From assembly GCA_035402645.1 (NCBI GenBank), contig DAONDQ010000025.1, forward strand, positions 1 to 27,717: a stretch of DNA of 27,717 bases. Direction: 5' to 3'. Source of the stretch: DAONDQ01 sp035402645. GTDB lineage: Bacteria; Cloacimonadota; Cloacimonadia; Cloacimonadales; DAONDQ01. Below, in pieces: positions 1-8,386 of this stretch. Each line of letters opens with the position of its first letter. Position 1 is the stretch's first letter. The position numbers and the translations under genes are program-made. The notes under the pieces are model-generated. The model was not told the DNA's origin. It saw only the letters and a program-made list of their open reading frames with translations, and made no database searches.

Positions 1-16
1 ATATCAAGGAGACAGC

Positions 17-1447
17 ATGCAGAAAGTACGGGTACGCTTTGCACCCAGTCCAACAGGATACCTGCATTTAGGTAGTTTGAGAACCGCTTTATACGATTTT
101 GTCTATGCCAGAAAAACAGGTGGAGATTTCATTCTCCGCATTGAAGATACAGACCAGACACGGCTGGTTGAAGATTCCGTGGATAATCTCATCACTTCTC
201 TCAAAGTACTGGGAATCGATTATGATGAAGGTCCGCACAAGGATGGTGGATTTGGACCGTATTTTCAGTCCCAGCGTCTTCCCCTCTACATGAAGCATGC
301 ATTGGAGCTGATTGAGAAGGGACATGCCTATTACTGTTTCTGTTCCAAGGAAACCCTTGATGAAATGAGAAAAGAACAGACCGGCACGCATCATAATATG
401 AAGTATGACGGACGCTGTTCAAGATTATCCAAGGAAGAAATCAATCGTCGCCTTGCCAATGGTGAACCGCATGTGATCCGCATGAAAGTCCCTGAAAACA
501 GAAGCTTCGTATTCGATGATGTGATTCGCGGAAGAGTGGAGATTGAATCAGAACTGGTCGACGACCAGGTGATCATCAAGTCTGACGGCTTTCCCACCTA
601 TCATCTTGCTGCCGTGGTGGATGACCATTACATGGAAATCACGCATGTGATCAGGGGCGAGGAATGGCTTTCCAGCACTCCCAAGCACATATTCCTGCAT
701 GAAAGTCTCGGTTGGACTCCTCCGCAGTGGGTTCATCTCCCCTTGTTATTAGGAACTGACCGTTCCAAGATGAGCAAGAGACAGGGTGATGTGGCTGTGG
801 AGAGTTATCTCGAGAAAGGATATGTGAAAGAAGCCATCATCAATTTCGTGGCTTTACTCGGCTGGCATCCTGCGGGAGACAAGGAAATCTTCTCCCTGGA
901 GGAAATGATACAGGAATTCGATTTCGAGCATGTGAACAAGGCAGGAGCGATATTCGACGTAACCAAGCTGGATTGGATGAATGGGCAGTATATCAGGACA
1001 CTCCCCCTTGAATATATCGCTGAGTTATCTGAACGCTATTTCATTGCCAAAGGCTTTGACATCAGCGATCGGAAAAAATACCTGAAAGTGGTGGATAAAT
1101 CCCGTAATTATGTTTCCATCCTTTCTTTGATCACCGACTATGCTGCAAGGTTCTACAACTTCCCGCAAATACAGGAAGCAGATAAGGAGTTCATTCAATC
1201 TGAATCGAGTCAGACTGTACTGAAATTCTTCTGCAGCGAACTTGCCGCGAAAGGTGAGTGGAACAAGGAAGAAGTGGCTGCCCTGGTAACAAAGGGAATC
1301 GAGACATTGGGAATCAAGGGAAAACAATACTATCAGCCGTTGAATCTCGGATTTTGGGGCGAAACGTCCGGTCCGGACATACCAACAGCCATCGATATAC
1401 TCGGTGCGACTGAAACAATCAGAAGATTTCAAGCAATTATAATATAA
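17..1447 (+). CDS. gltX: Glutamyl-tRNA synthetase
   Basis: This class I aminoacyl-tRNA synthetase charges tRNA-Glu with glutamate in the cytoplasm. The 476-residue length is usual for bacterial GluRS. The HIGH-type ATP motif reads HLGS at residues 17-20, inside the typical SPTGYLHLGS context, and the second signature KMSKR is at 251-255. A CxC pair at C107/C109, with C134 downstream, resembles the zinc site of many bacterial GluRS proteins. The start is supported by AAGGAGA at about 6-12. The acetyltransferase gene follows after 10 b and holB follows 1 b after that, so the three look co-transcribed. A non-discriminating enzyme that also charges tRNA-Gln is possible and cannot be judged from this window. 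Confidence 0.97.
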   Translation: MQKVRVRFAPSPTGYLHLGSLRTALYDFVYARKTGGDFILRIEDTDQTRLVEDSVDNLITSLKVLGIDYDEGPHKDGGFGPYFQSQRLPLYMKHALELIEKGHAYYCFCSKETLDEMRKEQTGTHHNMKYDGRCSRLSKEEINRRLANGEPHVIRMKVPENRSFVFDDVIRGRVEIESELVDDQVIIKSDGFPTYHLAAVVDDHYMEITHVIRGEEWLSSTPKHIFLHESLGWTPPQWVHLPLLLGTDRSKMSKRQGDVAVESYLEKGYVKEAIINFVALLGWHPAGDKEIFSLEEMIQEFDFEHVNKAGAIFDVTKLDWMNGQYIRTLPLEYIAELSERYFIAKGFDISDRKKYLKVVDKSRNYVSILSLITDYAARFYNFPQIQEADKEFIQSESSQTVLKFFCSELAAKGEWNKEEVAALVTKGIETLGIKGKQYYQPLNLGFWGETSGPDIPTAIDILGATETIRRFQAIII

Positions 1448-1457
1448 AGGGGTTAAC

Positions 1458-2066
1458 ATGAAATACTTAAAGAAGTTAACAGGCGAAAGAGTTTTCCTTT
1501 CTCCGCATAATCCTGAGGATTATGAACGTTTTGCGGAATGGGTGAATGATCCTGAAATATGCATCAGTATGAATATTCTTCCGCAAATCTACAGCATGGA
1601 AAAGGAAAGGGAAATCCTTCAAAAATTTTCATCCACTGATAAAGGCTACCACTTCGCTATTATCGATAAGGAAACAGGTAAGCCCATAGGCGGAACAGCT
1701 TTGCTTGATGTAGACCATATTCATCGAAAAGCGACATTCGGTATTTTTATAGGCGACAGAAATTACTGGAACGGCGGGTTTGGAACAGAAGCGACCAAGC
1801 TGGTGCTGGACTTTGGATTCAATATCCTGAACTTGATCAATATTGACTTGCATGTTATTGCCTTCAATGCCAGGGCTATCAGGTGTTACGAAAAATGTGG
1901 ATTCAAACAGGTTGGAATCCGCAGACAAGGTTACTTTGTAGCAGGACAGTATCATGATGAATTAATCTTTGATTTACTTGCAGAAGATTTCAAAGATTCA
2001 TATATTAAAACCATCCTGGATAAAGCACTGGCTGACGACCACAAAAGCAAGCTTTCCATCATTTAA
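1458..2066 (+). CDS. GNAT-family N-acetyltransferase (RimJ/RimL-like)
   Basis: This is a 202-residue protein of the GCN5-related acetyltransferase fold. The RimJ/RimL-type opening (GERVFLSPHNPEDYERFAEW) covers about residues 9-28. The central beta strand (FGIFIGDRNYWNGGFGTEA) is followed by the acetyl-CoA pyrophosphate loop NGGFGTEA at about 108-115. The late helix NARAIRCYEKCGF and GIRRQGYF are typical of the SpeG/YokL/RimL group. The substrate cannot be told from sequence; ribosomal protein N-termini, polyamines or small amines are all possible. The start follows an AAAGGGG ribosome site. The gene lies between gltX and holB in the same operon. Confidence 0.88.
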   Translation: MKYLKKLTGERVFLSPHNPEDYERFAEWVNDPEICISMNILPQIYSMEKEREILQKFSSTDKGYHFAIIDKETGKPIGGTALLDVDHIHRKATFGIFIGDRNYWNGGFGTEATKLVLDFGFNILNLINIDLHVIAFNARAIRCYEKCGFKQVGIRRQGYFVAGQYHDELIFDLLAEDFKDSYIKTILDKALADDHKSKLSII

Positions 2067-2067
2067 T

Positions 2068-3183
2068 ATGCTGAATCAGATCAAGGGACAGGAACAGGCA
2101 TTATCTGTTCTGAATCATGCGATTCAATCCGATAAGGTGGGACAGGCATACCTGTTCTTTGGACCTGAAGGTGTGGGGAAATTCACGACAGCCCTGTATT
2201 TTGCCATGGCATTGAACTGCCAGGATACAGGTGAGGGAAAGCCCTGCGGAGTATGTAATTCATGCAGGAAATTCCTGCAATTCAACCATCCTGACTTTAT
2301 CTACATCTTCCCTACACCAAATCTCAAGATCACGATGGAAGGTGATATCCAGGAATCAAAGTACCTTCCTGAATATAAGGCGTACCTTACCAATAAGATG
2401 GAAACACCCTGGAAGGAGTTCTTCTTCTCTGCAAATACGGAGATCAGGATGGACAGTATCTGTCATCTGCAACACCGTCTGAGCACATCGATCAATGAAG
2501 CGAACTATCGTGTGTGTATCATTGAAAGCGCTGAATGCATGAATAACAAAACCGCCAACGCTTTCCTGAAAACACTCGAAGAACCTCCTGCAAGAACAGT
2601 CCTCATTCTAACAACCGTCCAGCCGTCCCTGCTTCTTCCCACAGTACTTTCCCGCTGCCAGCATCTGCGCTTCAAGACATTGGCAAGCCGCGTCATGGAA
2701 GATGTCCTCGAAGAAAAGATATCGGTGGATAAGGTGGCAGCCAAGACATTTGCCCGTATCTCGAATGGGAACCTGAAGAGAGCGTTGCGATTATGTGAAA
2801 GCGGAAAGCTGGAGGCACGGGGCTATATGATCAACCTGCTGGATATGATCGTAGCGCGTGATGACCTGAAATTCATGGATTTCATCAATGAAAAGAGAAG
2901 TGGGAAGGGACCTTCCTTCATCTCCGAGATCATTGACCTTCTGATTATTGTGATCGGAGATCTTGCCTTTCTACACGATGCACCTGAGCATATTGTGAAT
3001 ATAGACCTGATCCCGGTGATGGAAATGTGCTACCAGGTAAATCCGCAGTTACATGAGGAATTACCCAAAATGCTGGAGAAGATGGAAAAGATGTATTTCC
3101 GGGTAGAACAGCACGTGAACCCGCAACTGATATTAACAGGCATCTATAATATCTTCCAACAGGCTTTGTATCCTAATGATTGA
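2068..3183 (+). CDS. holB: DNA polymerase III subunit delta' (clamp loader)
   Basis: This 371-residue AAA+ clamp-loader subunit would help load the sliding clamp on primed DNA. The N-terminus has a Walker A-like loop, GPEGVGKF, in which the usual Ser/Thr after Lys is Phe, as expected for a delta' subunit that need not hydrolyse ATP. A zinc-type cysteine cluster (CGVCNSC plus an upstream Cys) follows. The ALLEEPP-type segment reads FLKTLEEPPA and the arginine-finger motif SRC is in VLSRCQHLRF. The ATG at 2068 lies 1 b after the upstream stop, which suggests translational coupling. The reading frame stays open 99 b further upstream, but that stretch lies inside the acetyltransferase gene. A DnaX-like identity is less likely because of the short C-terminus and degraded P-loop. 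Confidence 0.9.
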   Translation: MLNQIKGQEQALSVLNHAIQSDKVGQAYLFFGPEGVGKFTTALYFAMALNCQDTGEGKPCGVCNSCRKFLQFNHPDFIYIFPTPNLKITMEGDIQESKYLPEYKAYLTNKMETPWKEFFFSANTEIRMDSICHLQHRLSTSINEANYRVCIIESAECMNNKTANAFLKTLEEPPARTVLILTTVQPSLLLPTVLSRCQHLRFKTLASRVMEDVLEEKISVDKVAAKTFARISNGNLKRALRLCESGKLEARGYMINLLDMIVARDDLKFMDFINEKRSGKGPSFISEIIDLLIIVIGDLAFLHDAPEHIVNIDLIPVMEMCYQVNPQLHEELPKMLEKMEKMYFRVEQHVNPQLILTGIYNIFQQALYPND

Positions 3184-3443
3184 TAAACTAAATCTGCTGG
3201 AGACCTCTTCATTCCAATAGAAGTATGTTGTTTCTCTAACTACTTAACAATCAACAATTAAACTTTACCTTCTATCCTGAACTACTGCATCTTGAATTTC
3301 CTTAAAACTATCGTAAATATATATTGGCATATAAATTATTCAAATTAGTATATTGTTTATTAGCCTATAAACTAATTCTTCTATATAAATCTTTATGGTA
3401 ACTATAAGTAATTCAGGCACAACGCCAAACGAAGGAGAAAAAA
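3184..3443. other. AT-rich intergenic region upstream of the FBA-domain gene
   Basis: This 260 b stretch is strongly AT-rich and has no open frame with a ribosome site on either strand. It presumably holds the promoter of the gene at 3444. A TTGGCA at 3324-3329 with TATATT at 3349-3354 (19 b apart) is a weak candidate. No hairpin with a T-tract follows holB, so where the upstream operon terminates is not clear. Confidence 0.5.
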
Positions 3444-4340
3444 ATGGTTATGAACAAATTTTATTTATTCTTGTTGCTACTTCTTATTTCGTACTCTATG
3501 TTAGTGGCTGAACCCTTCGATACTAATCTTTTAAAGAATCCCGGATTAGAAAACAACTTAAACAATTGGACTGTCATTAATGGTGGAAATGGTTGGGTGA
3601 TGATAAATGGGGATAGTGTCAATCCATCGAAATTTGTCGCCTCATCTTATGCCTGGAGTACTTTATCCCAGGAGATTGACCTCATAGCTGCAGGTTTTTC
3701 AGCTTACGAACTTGATCATAATAACGGTCTATCTATTTATTATTCACAATGGATGTCTGCTTACTGGGGAGGTCGTTACTATATTGAAGTGAAAGCGCTT
3801 GATGGGTCTCATCAGCTTATATACCAGTCAAATATTGGCCAGATAGATGATCCTGTGATTTTGGAATCAAGCGATTACTGGAAACAGGCATGTATGGAGT
3901 TTCAAGCTACATCGGGAATGAGATATATCACTTATGAAGTAGGTGGTATGGATGTTCTATTTTGGGCAGGATATTATGGTACCCGTATTGACGATGCAAC
4001 ATTGCTATTATCCAATGATGTCACGGGTGTGAATGATGATCATAATCCTGCAATACTCAAACAATCAATCAAAGCCTTCCCCAATCCCTTCAATCCGAAC
4101 ATTACTCAAATGTCTGGGACCTATGGCTTATCGAAGGGACAGAATGTTGAGGTTGCTGTATATAATATCAAGGGGCAAAAAGTCCAAACAATAGAAACCG
4201 GATACAAGAGTCCCGGCACTTATCCCATCAGTTGGAACGGGAAGGATGATAAAGGTAGGACGTTCGCGTCAGGAATCTATTTCCTGAATTTACGTACCGG
4301 TAATTACTCTACATCCGAAAAAATTGTCATCATTAAATAG
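3444..4340 (+). CDS. Secreted FBA-domain (F-box-associated, lectin-like) protein with type IX-like sorting tail
   Basis: This is a 298-residue exported protein. Residues 1-22 are a signal peptide with a likely cut at LVA|EPF. Residues about 28-189 match the layout of the F-box-associated (FBA, PF04300) jelly-roll known from eukaryotic Fbs1/FBXO2-type ubiquitin ligase adaptors. The matching landmarks are NLLKNP, NGGNGW, FVASSYAW, SQEIDL, a GRYY strand, GMRYITYEVGG and FWAGYYGTRIDDA. Residues about 209-298 are a FlgD-Ig/Por-type C-terminal tail (FPNPFNP ... SGIYFLNL ... KIVIIK), which in related phyla directs type IX secretion or surface anchoring. GAAGGAG at 3431-3437 supports the ATG at 3444; an in-frame ATG at 3450 is possible. 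It stands alone, with a terminator downstream. The FBA call is pattern recognition, not a search result. Confidence 0.85.
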   Translation: MVMNKFYLFLLLLLISYSMLVAEPFDTNLLKNPGLENNLNNWTVINGGNGWVMINGDSVNPSKFVASSYAWSTLSQEIDLIAAGFSAYELDHNNGLSIYYSQWMSAYWGGRYYIEVKALDGSHQLIYQSNIGQIDDPVILESSDYWKQACMEFQATSGMRYITYEVGGMDVLFWAGYYGTRIDDATLLLSNDVTGVNDDHNPAILKQSIKAFPNPFNPNITQMSGTYGLSKGQNVEVAVYNIKGQKVQTIETGYKSPGTYPISWNGKDDKGRTFASGIYFLNLRTGNYSTSEKIVIIK

Positions 4341-4367
4341 ACTGGAAATACTTCACTGATTCTATAC

Positions 4368-4396
4368 AGAAAGGGAGCATAAAATGCTCCCTTTCT
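4368..4396. terminator. Bidirectional hairpin terminator
   Basis: A perfect 13 bp stem (AGAAAGGGAGCAT with its complement) closes a 3 b AAA loop. It lies between the convergent genes ending at 4340 (+) and 4446 (-). The outer pairs are A/T rich, so each direction ends in a short T-rich flank, but no long T-tract is present. Confidence 0.8.
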
Positions 4397-4445
4397 AAAT
4401 CACCTGATTTTACAGTAATCCCCCATTTCCCATTCTTAATTTCGA

Positions 4446-5393
4446 TTAACCACCCAGGTTAATCTGTCTTGTCTTGAAACCATATCCGAGCACATCATAT
4501 ACATCTGTTACAATCATAAAGGAATCAGGGTCGATATCTTTCACAATATCGGTCAATTCAGGTACCTGACGTCTGTTCAGGACACAGAAGAGCACATTGA
4601 TATCCTTTTCTTCAGAGCCTGTTTTCGCTTTGATAAAGGTTACACCACGATTGATGTTCTCGTAGATCTCATCCCGCATTTGCATCACATGATCGGATAT
4701 GATATATACGCCCTTGATGTAAGGAAGACCTTCACTGGCAAGGTCAGTGATCTTGGTGGAAATGAACAGGTTGATATATCCCCAGATGATGAGCTTCATA
4801 TCCTGCAATATCAATCCTACTGAGAAGATGATCAGGGTTTCCACGATCCAATAACCAGTACCAATGGAGAGACCAGCCTTCTGCTTTATAAGTGCTACGG
4901 GTATGTCGGTACCGCCTGTTGAGCCACGGAAACGGAATATAAGCCCCAAGCCAAGACCCAGCATCACAGAGCCCGCAATGGCTGAAAGCATCATATCGGA
5001 AGGTGCAAGCATGGCAATGATGGTATGTCCTCTTCCATCATGAAAGGTATATTTCGCCAGGTCTTTGATGAATCCCAAGCGATGCAGGGATTCCGGACTC
5101 AGCAAATCGGTCAGGAAAGAGCTCACCAGCATACCGTAGACAGATTTCCCGCCAAATGACTTGCCGATCAGTAAAAAACTCATGATGAACAGGGGGATAT
5201 TGATCACGATCATCGTGATACCCACCGGGAAGCCAAAGAAATAGTGAAGAACCTGCGCAATACCTCCAACACCGCCGGGAGCAATGTTGTACGGGATCAG
5301 GAACCATGAATACCCAATGGCAAAGAAGATACTGCCGAATATGATCCCAAGGTAGGATTCTATTTCTTTTTTAAGTTTTTTCTTCCGAATCAT
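4446..5393 (-). CDS. YitT/DUF2179 family integral membrane protein
   Basis: This 315-residue inner-membrane protein has the two-part plan of the YitT family. The N-terminal part (about residues 13-215) holds five or six hydrophobic segments and the family signature RGSTGGTDIPV. The C-terminal cytoplasmic DUF2179 domain covers about 230-305 (RGVTFIKAKTG, then VLNRRQVPEL, ending VLGYGF). The transported substrate or role of this family is not settled. AAAGGA lies just before the ATG. The gene is monocistronic, convergent with the FBA gene and divergent from the gene at 5567. Confidence 0.92.
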   Translation of the reverse strand: MIRKKKLKKEIESYLGIIFGSIFFAIGYSWFLIPYNIAPGGVGGIAQVLHYFFGFPVGITMIVINIPLFIMSFLLIGKSFGGKSVYGMLVSSFLTDLLSPESLHRLGFIKDLAKYTFHDGRGHTIIAMLAPSDMMLSAIAGSVMLGLGLGLIFRFRGSTGGTDIPVALIKQKAGLSIGTGYWIVETLIIFSVGLILQDMKLIIWGYINLFISTKITDLASEGLPYIKGVYIISDHVMQMRDEIYENINRGVTFIKAKTGSEEKDINVLFCVLNRRQVPELTDIVKDIDPDSFMIVTDVYDVLGYGFKTRQINLGG

Positions 5394-5566
5394 TTGAATT
5401 TCCTTTGCAATAAGTGGACTGTCATTGATTAAATACTATTGGGCATACCGATTACTATGGGTCAATATATTTCTGAAATCGCATACTGATTCTTGAGATT
5501 TTAAGTTTTATTCTTGACCTGTTTAACACAACTAATTACCAAATAATGTGATAAGGAGAATAAGAT

Positions 5567-5995
5567 ATGAAGATATCTATCTTGGCGATCCTGATATTCA
5601 TTACATATTGCTTGTGCCAATGTTCGGAAGTTAATCCCAACCTAACTGGTGAACAACCCGCACTGAATCCCTTAGAACTTCCCAATCCTTATAGTCCATC
5701 CTATACATTAGGGATTTCCGATGGAGCTCATATTTCTACAACTAATGCATATGTAAGTGGTTTATTTTGGGGACTGACATTCAATTATATTGGAATTATC
5801 ATAGCATCTGGAGTAACGAAAAAGTCAGAGCCTATCGTGTTTCCAGATGGTGTAAACATATCGGATTATAAGAAAGGCTATTACGAGACATCAAAAAGGC
5901 TAAATCGATCTTCAGCAGTCAAAGGGGCATCTACTGCTGCAATCATAGAGACTGTCCTTTTGATGGGTGCCATGATATTTGCAGCAGGAGATTGA
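5567..5995 (+). CDS. Small exported membrane protein of unknown function
   Basis: I do not recognise this 142-residue protein. It begins with a hydrophobic export signal (residues 1-17, then CQCSEV); the cysteine at about 19 could be lipidated, but the preceding LCQ is a poor lipobox. A proline-rich linker follows (about 30-48), then a hydrophobic segment (about 62-82) and a C-terminal hydrophobic segment (about 117-140), so it is probably anchored in the membrane. Between them lies the polar stretch YKKGYYETSKRLNRSSAVKG. AAGGAG lies before the ATG. It is 88 b from the next gene on the same strand. Confidence 0.75.
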   Translation: MKISILAILIFITYCLCQCSEVNPNLTGEQPALNPLELPNPYSPSYTLGISDGAHISTTNAYVSGLFWGLTFNYIGIIIASGVTKKSEPIVFPDGVNISDYKKGYYETSKRLNRSSAVKGASTAAIIETVLLMGAMIFAAGD

Positions 5996-6083
5996 TATTA
6001 ATTCTAATGCTATGTAAATCTACCTTCAGAAAATTATCTTGTCAATCTCAAGCCTCTAATAATGATACCTTCAAGGTAAAAAG

Positions 6084-6743
6084 ATGAAATTATATTTGAT
6101 AATCATGCTATTATTATTACAATTCAGTCTTTTCTGTATAGAAAAGCCCAAACTCGCACGTCTGCAATATGACGGTGGAGGGGATTGGTATAATGACGCA
6201 GAGATACTCTCCAACCTTGCTAAATTCGCCAATAATACAATTCATACGGACTTCTCGTTAGATCAGGCAACAGTGAAGGCAAGCGATACCAAACTGTTTG
6301 AATATCCGTTTTTATTCATCACAGGTCATGGAAATATCAGGTTCACAGAAAAAGAAGTCGAACAACTTCGTGATTATCTGCTCCGTGGGGGATTTATCTA
6401 TGCAGATGATGATTATGGAATGGATGAATCATTCCGCCGTGAGATAAAGCGTATCTTCCCTGAAAAGACCATGACTGAACTACCTGCATCCCACCCAATC
6501 TTTCATTGTTATTATACTTTCCCCAAGGGGTTGCCCAAGATTCACAAACATGATGATAAAAGACCCCAGGCATTTGCCCTTTTCGATGATAACGGCAGGA
6601 TGATGATGCTCTATACCTACGAATCCAATATCAGTGATGGATGGGCAGACCCAAATACGCACGGTGACCCTCAGGAGATCAGGGATACTGCTCTCAGGAT
6701 GGGTGTGAATATGCTTCAATATGTCATGACAAATCCCCAATGA
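6084..6743 (+). CDS. Exported DUF4159 protein
   Basis: This is a 219-residue protein with an N-terminal signal peptide (residues 1 to about 18, very Leu/Ile rich), followed directly by a DUF4159 domain that fills the rest. Landmarks are LARLQYDGGGDWYND near the start, FITGHGNIRFTEKEVEQLRDYLLRGG in the middle and YADDDYG after it. The fold resembles class I glutamine amidotransferase/ThuA-like domains, but no catalytic Cys is visible, so a binding role is likely. In many genomes DUF4159 proteins sit with MoxR/BatA-type clusters; none is seen here. It is followed after 10 b by the LpxH-like gene. Its biological role is unknown. Confidence 0.85.
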   Translation: MKLYLIIMLLLLQFSLFCIEKPKLARLQYDGGGDWYNDAEILSNLAKFANNTIHTDFSLDQATVKASDTKLFEYPFLFITGHGNIRFTEKEVEQLRDYLLRGGFIYADDDYGMDESFRREIKRIFPEKTMTELPASHPIFHCYYTFPKGLPKIHKHDDKRPQAFALFDDNGRMMMLYTYESNISDGWADPNTHGDPQEIRDTALRMGVNMLQYVMTNPQ

Positions 6744-6753
6744 TAGGTAAAAT

Positions 6754-7479
6754 ATGAATATTTACATCGTATCGGACATGCATATAAAATTCAGTGAGCG
6801 ACAGGAAGACAGGGATCGCCGTGAGAGAGCCGTTGAATTCTTCGATTCCTTGAAAGGCAAAGCAGATATGCTTATCCTCAATGGCGATATCTTTGATCTC
6901 TGGTATGATTGGAATAGCGTCATCATCAAAGGGTTCTTCCCAATTCTGAAGAAACTTGCAGACTTACAGGAAGCCGGCTGCAAACTGATTCTCATTTCAG
7001 GGAATCATGACTTCTGGTTTGGTAATTTCCTGCCAGATTATCTCAAGGTAGATGTTCATCTCAATCGTTACACAGATACCATTAATGGAAAGAGAATATT
7101 AGTTACCCATGGCGATCTGCATACGGCCAATGACTTGCGCTATCATGTCTTCCGGACAGTCATTCGTACCGGTTTTGTCAGAACCATATTCGGCATGATT
7201 CACCCCAATATCTCCCTTTGGCTGGGTAAGCAGTTATCTCGTTCCAGTCGTAAAAGAAAAGTACCGAAACAACTACGTGAAGCACAGGAAAAAGGGCTTA
7301 GTTCATTTGCCGAAAAATCTTTCTCGCAATTCGATATCATTGTAATGGGACATTCACACAAGGCACTGAGAATCGATTATCCCAATGGTGTCTATCTGAA
7401 CAGTGGTGAATGGTTCTTTAGCAATAGCTTTGTAAAAATAATTGACGGCAAGGCAGAACTTTGCCAATTTACGCAGTAA
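6754..7479 (+). CDS. lpxH: UDP-2,3-diacylglucosamine diphosphatase-like metallophosphoesterase
   Basis: This 241-residue calcineurin-like phosphoesterase is most like the LpxH group, which hydrolyses UDP-2,3-diacylglucosamine to lipid X in lipid A synthesis at the inner face of the membrane. All five metal-site blocks are present: SDMH (D8, H10), NGDIFDLW (D45), GNHDFWFG (N84-D86), THGD (H119, D121) and GHSHK (H200, H202). The stretch between about 130 and 190 (RTVIRT ... WLGKQLSRSSRKRK) has the basic helical insert expected in LpxH. No other lipid A gene lies nearby, so a different nucleotide-lipid or nucleotide substrate cannot be excluded. It is packed 10 b after the DUF4159 gene. Confidence 0.82.
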   Translation: MNIYIVSDMHIKFSERQEDRDRRERAVEFFDSLKGKADMLILNGDIFDLWYDWNSVIIKGFFPILKKLADLQEAGCKLILISGNHDFWFGNFLPDYLKVDVHLNRYTDTINGKRILVTHGDLHTANDLRYHVFRTVIRTGFVRTIFGMIHPNISLWLGKQLSRSSRKRKVPKQLREAQEKGLSSFAEKSFSQFDIIVMGHSHKALRIDYPNGVYLNSGEWFFSNSFVKIIDGKAELCQFTQ

Positions 7480-7499
7480 TGAATTCAGAAGGAGTCAAA

Positions 7500-8357
7500 A
7501 TGACCAGAAAACACCTTTTACCCATCATCCTCATCTTAACTATTCTCATGAGTACGATCACTTTATGCGCTAAGAAAACCGACTCGAATAAAACTACAGC
7601 ACCAAAGGAAGAAGTAAAGATGCCTACAGACCTGACAAAGACAAAGACAATGGTTACGATCAAGACCAATCTTGGAGATATTCAACTTGAATTGTGGCCT
7701 GACATGGCACCAAAGACCGTTGCCAATTTTGTGAAACTGGCAAACGAGAAATTTTATGATAACACCTATTTTCACCGTGTGATTCCTGATTTCATGGTCC
7801 AAGGCGGTGATCCAAATACGAAAGACACGACCCGTACGAACGATGGACAGGGCGGTCCCGGTTACAAATTTGAAGATGAATGCTACACGTATGGTGCTCC
7901 AATCACTGGAGATATCAAGGATGAAGCCACTGCTCTTCAAGTTTTCACTGATCTTTTGATTCCCTATTTCCAAACCACGGAAAAACCCGACACGATGCTT
8001 ACAAACCTGGCTCAAGCATGCCAGACTGCCCAAAGCGGTGACCCTCTGAAGGCTCATCCGATTGACTGGTACCTGCAAAAGACAGGTCAAAAGGAACTGC
8101 TGCATAAGGAACTGAAAGCCCATATTCTTTATGGTGAGATCTGTATGGCAAATTCAGGTCCCAACACCAATGGTTCACAGTTCTTCATCGTCACTGCAAA
8201 AGATGGCTGCCCCTGGTTGGACGGAAGACATACTGTTTTTGGGAAAGTAACGAATGGAATGGATAATGTCCTTAAGATAGTGGCTTTGCCGAGAGATAAA
8301 TCAGATAATCCTCTCGTTGGCAGCCAGGCATTTATTCAGGGTATTGTCGTTAAATAA
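7500..8357 (+). CDS. Exported cyclophilin-type peptidyl-prolyl isomerase with a large internal insert
   Basis: This 285-residue protein would catalyse cis-trans isomerisation of prolyl bonds outside the cytoplasm. Residues 1-23 form an export signal ending in TLC; lipidation of C23 is doubtful because Leu is at -1. The cyclophilin core runs from about 51 to 127 (FHRVIPDFMVQGGDP with catalytic R93) and from about 210 to 285 (MANSGPNTNGSQFFI, WLDGRHTVFGKV). Between KFEDE and GEICMANSGP lie about 80 extra residues (about 128-209) of mainly helical, unfamiliar sequence where ordinary cyclophilins have a short loop. The ATG at 7500 has AGAAGGAG before it; a TTG start at 7461 would overlap the upstream gene and spoil the signal peptide. 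Confidence 0.92.
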   Translation: MTRKHLLPIILILTILMSTITLCAKKTDSNKTTAPKEEVKMPTDLTKTKTMVTIKTNLGDIQLELWPDMAPKTVANFVKLANEKFYDNTYFHRVIPDFMVQGGDPNTKDTTRTNDGQGGPGYKFEDECYTYGAPITGDIKDEATALQVFTDLLIPYFQTTEKPDTMLTNLAQACQTAQSGDPLKAHPIDWYLQKTGQKELLHKELKAHILYGEICMANSGPNTNGSQFFIVTAKDGCPWLDGRHTVFGKVTNGMDNVLKIVALPRDKSDNPLVGSQAFIQGIVVK

Positions 8358-8386
8358 GTTTAAATAAGCGCCAAAGGAGTAACCTT

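Noticed and set aside
1025..1459. Long minus-strand open frame opposite gltX (144 codons)
   Set aside because: It is antisense to conserved synthetase sequence, has no recognisable domain and no ribosome site.
1969..2067. N-terminal extension of holB by 33 codons
   Set aside because: It lies inside the acetyltransferase gene; the holB homology starts at MLNQIKGQEQ, whose ATG is 1 b after that gene's stop.
7563..8123. 186-codon minus-strand frame opposite the cyclophilin
   Set aside because: It is antisense to a conserved fold and shows no protein-like features; the plus frame has the family motifs.
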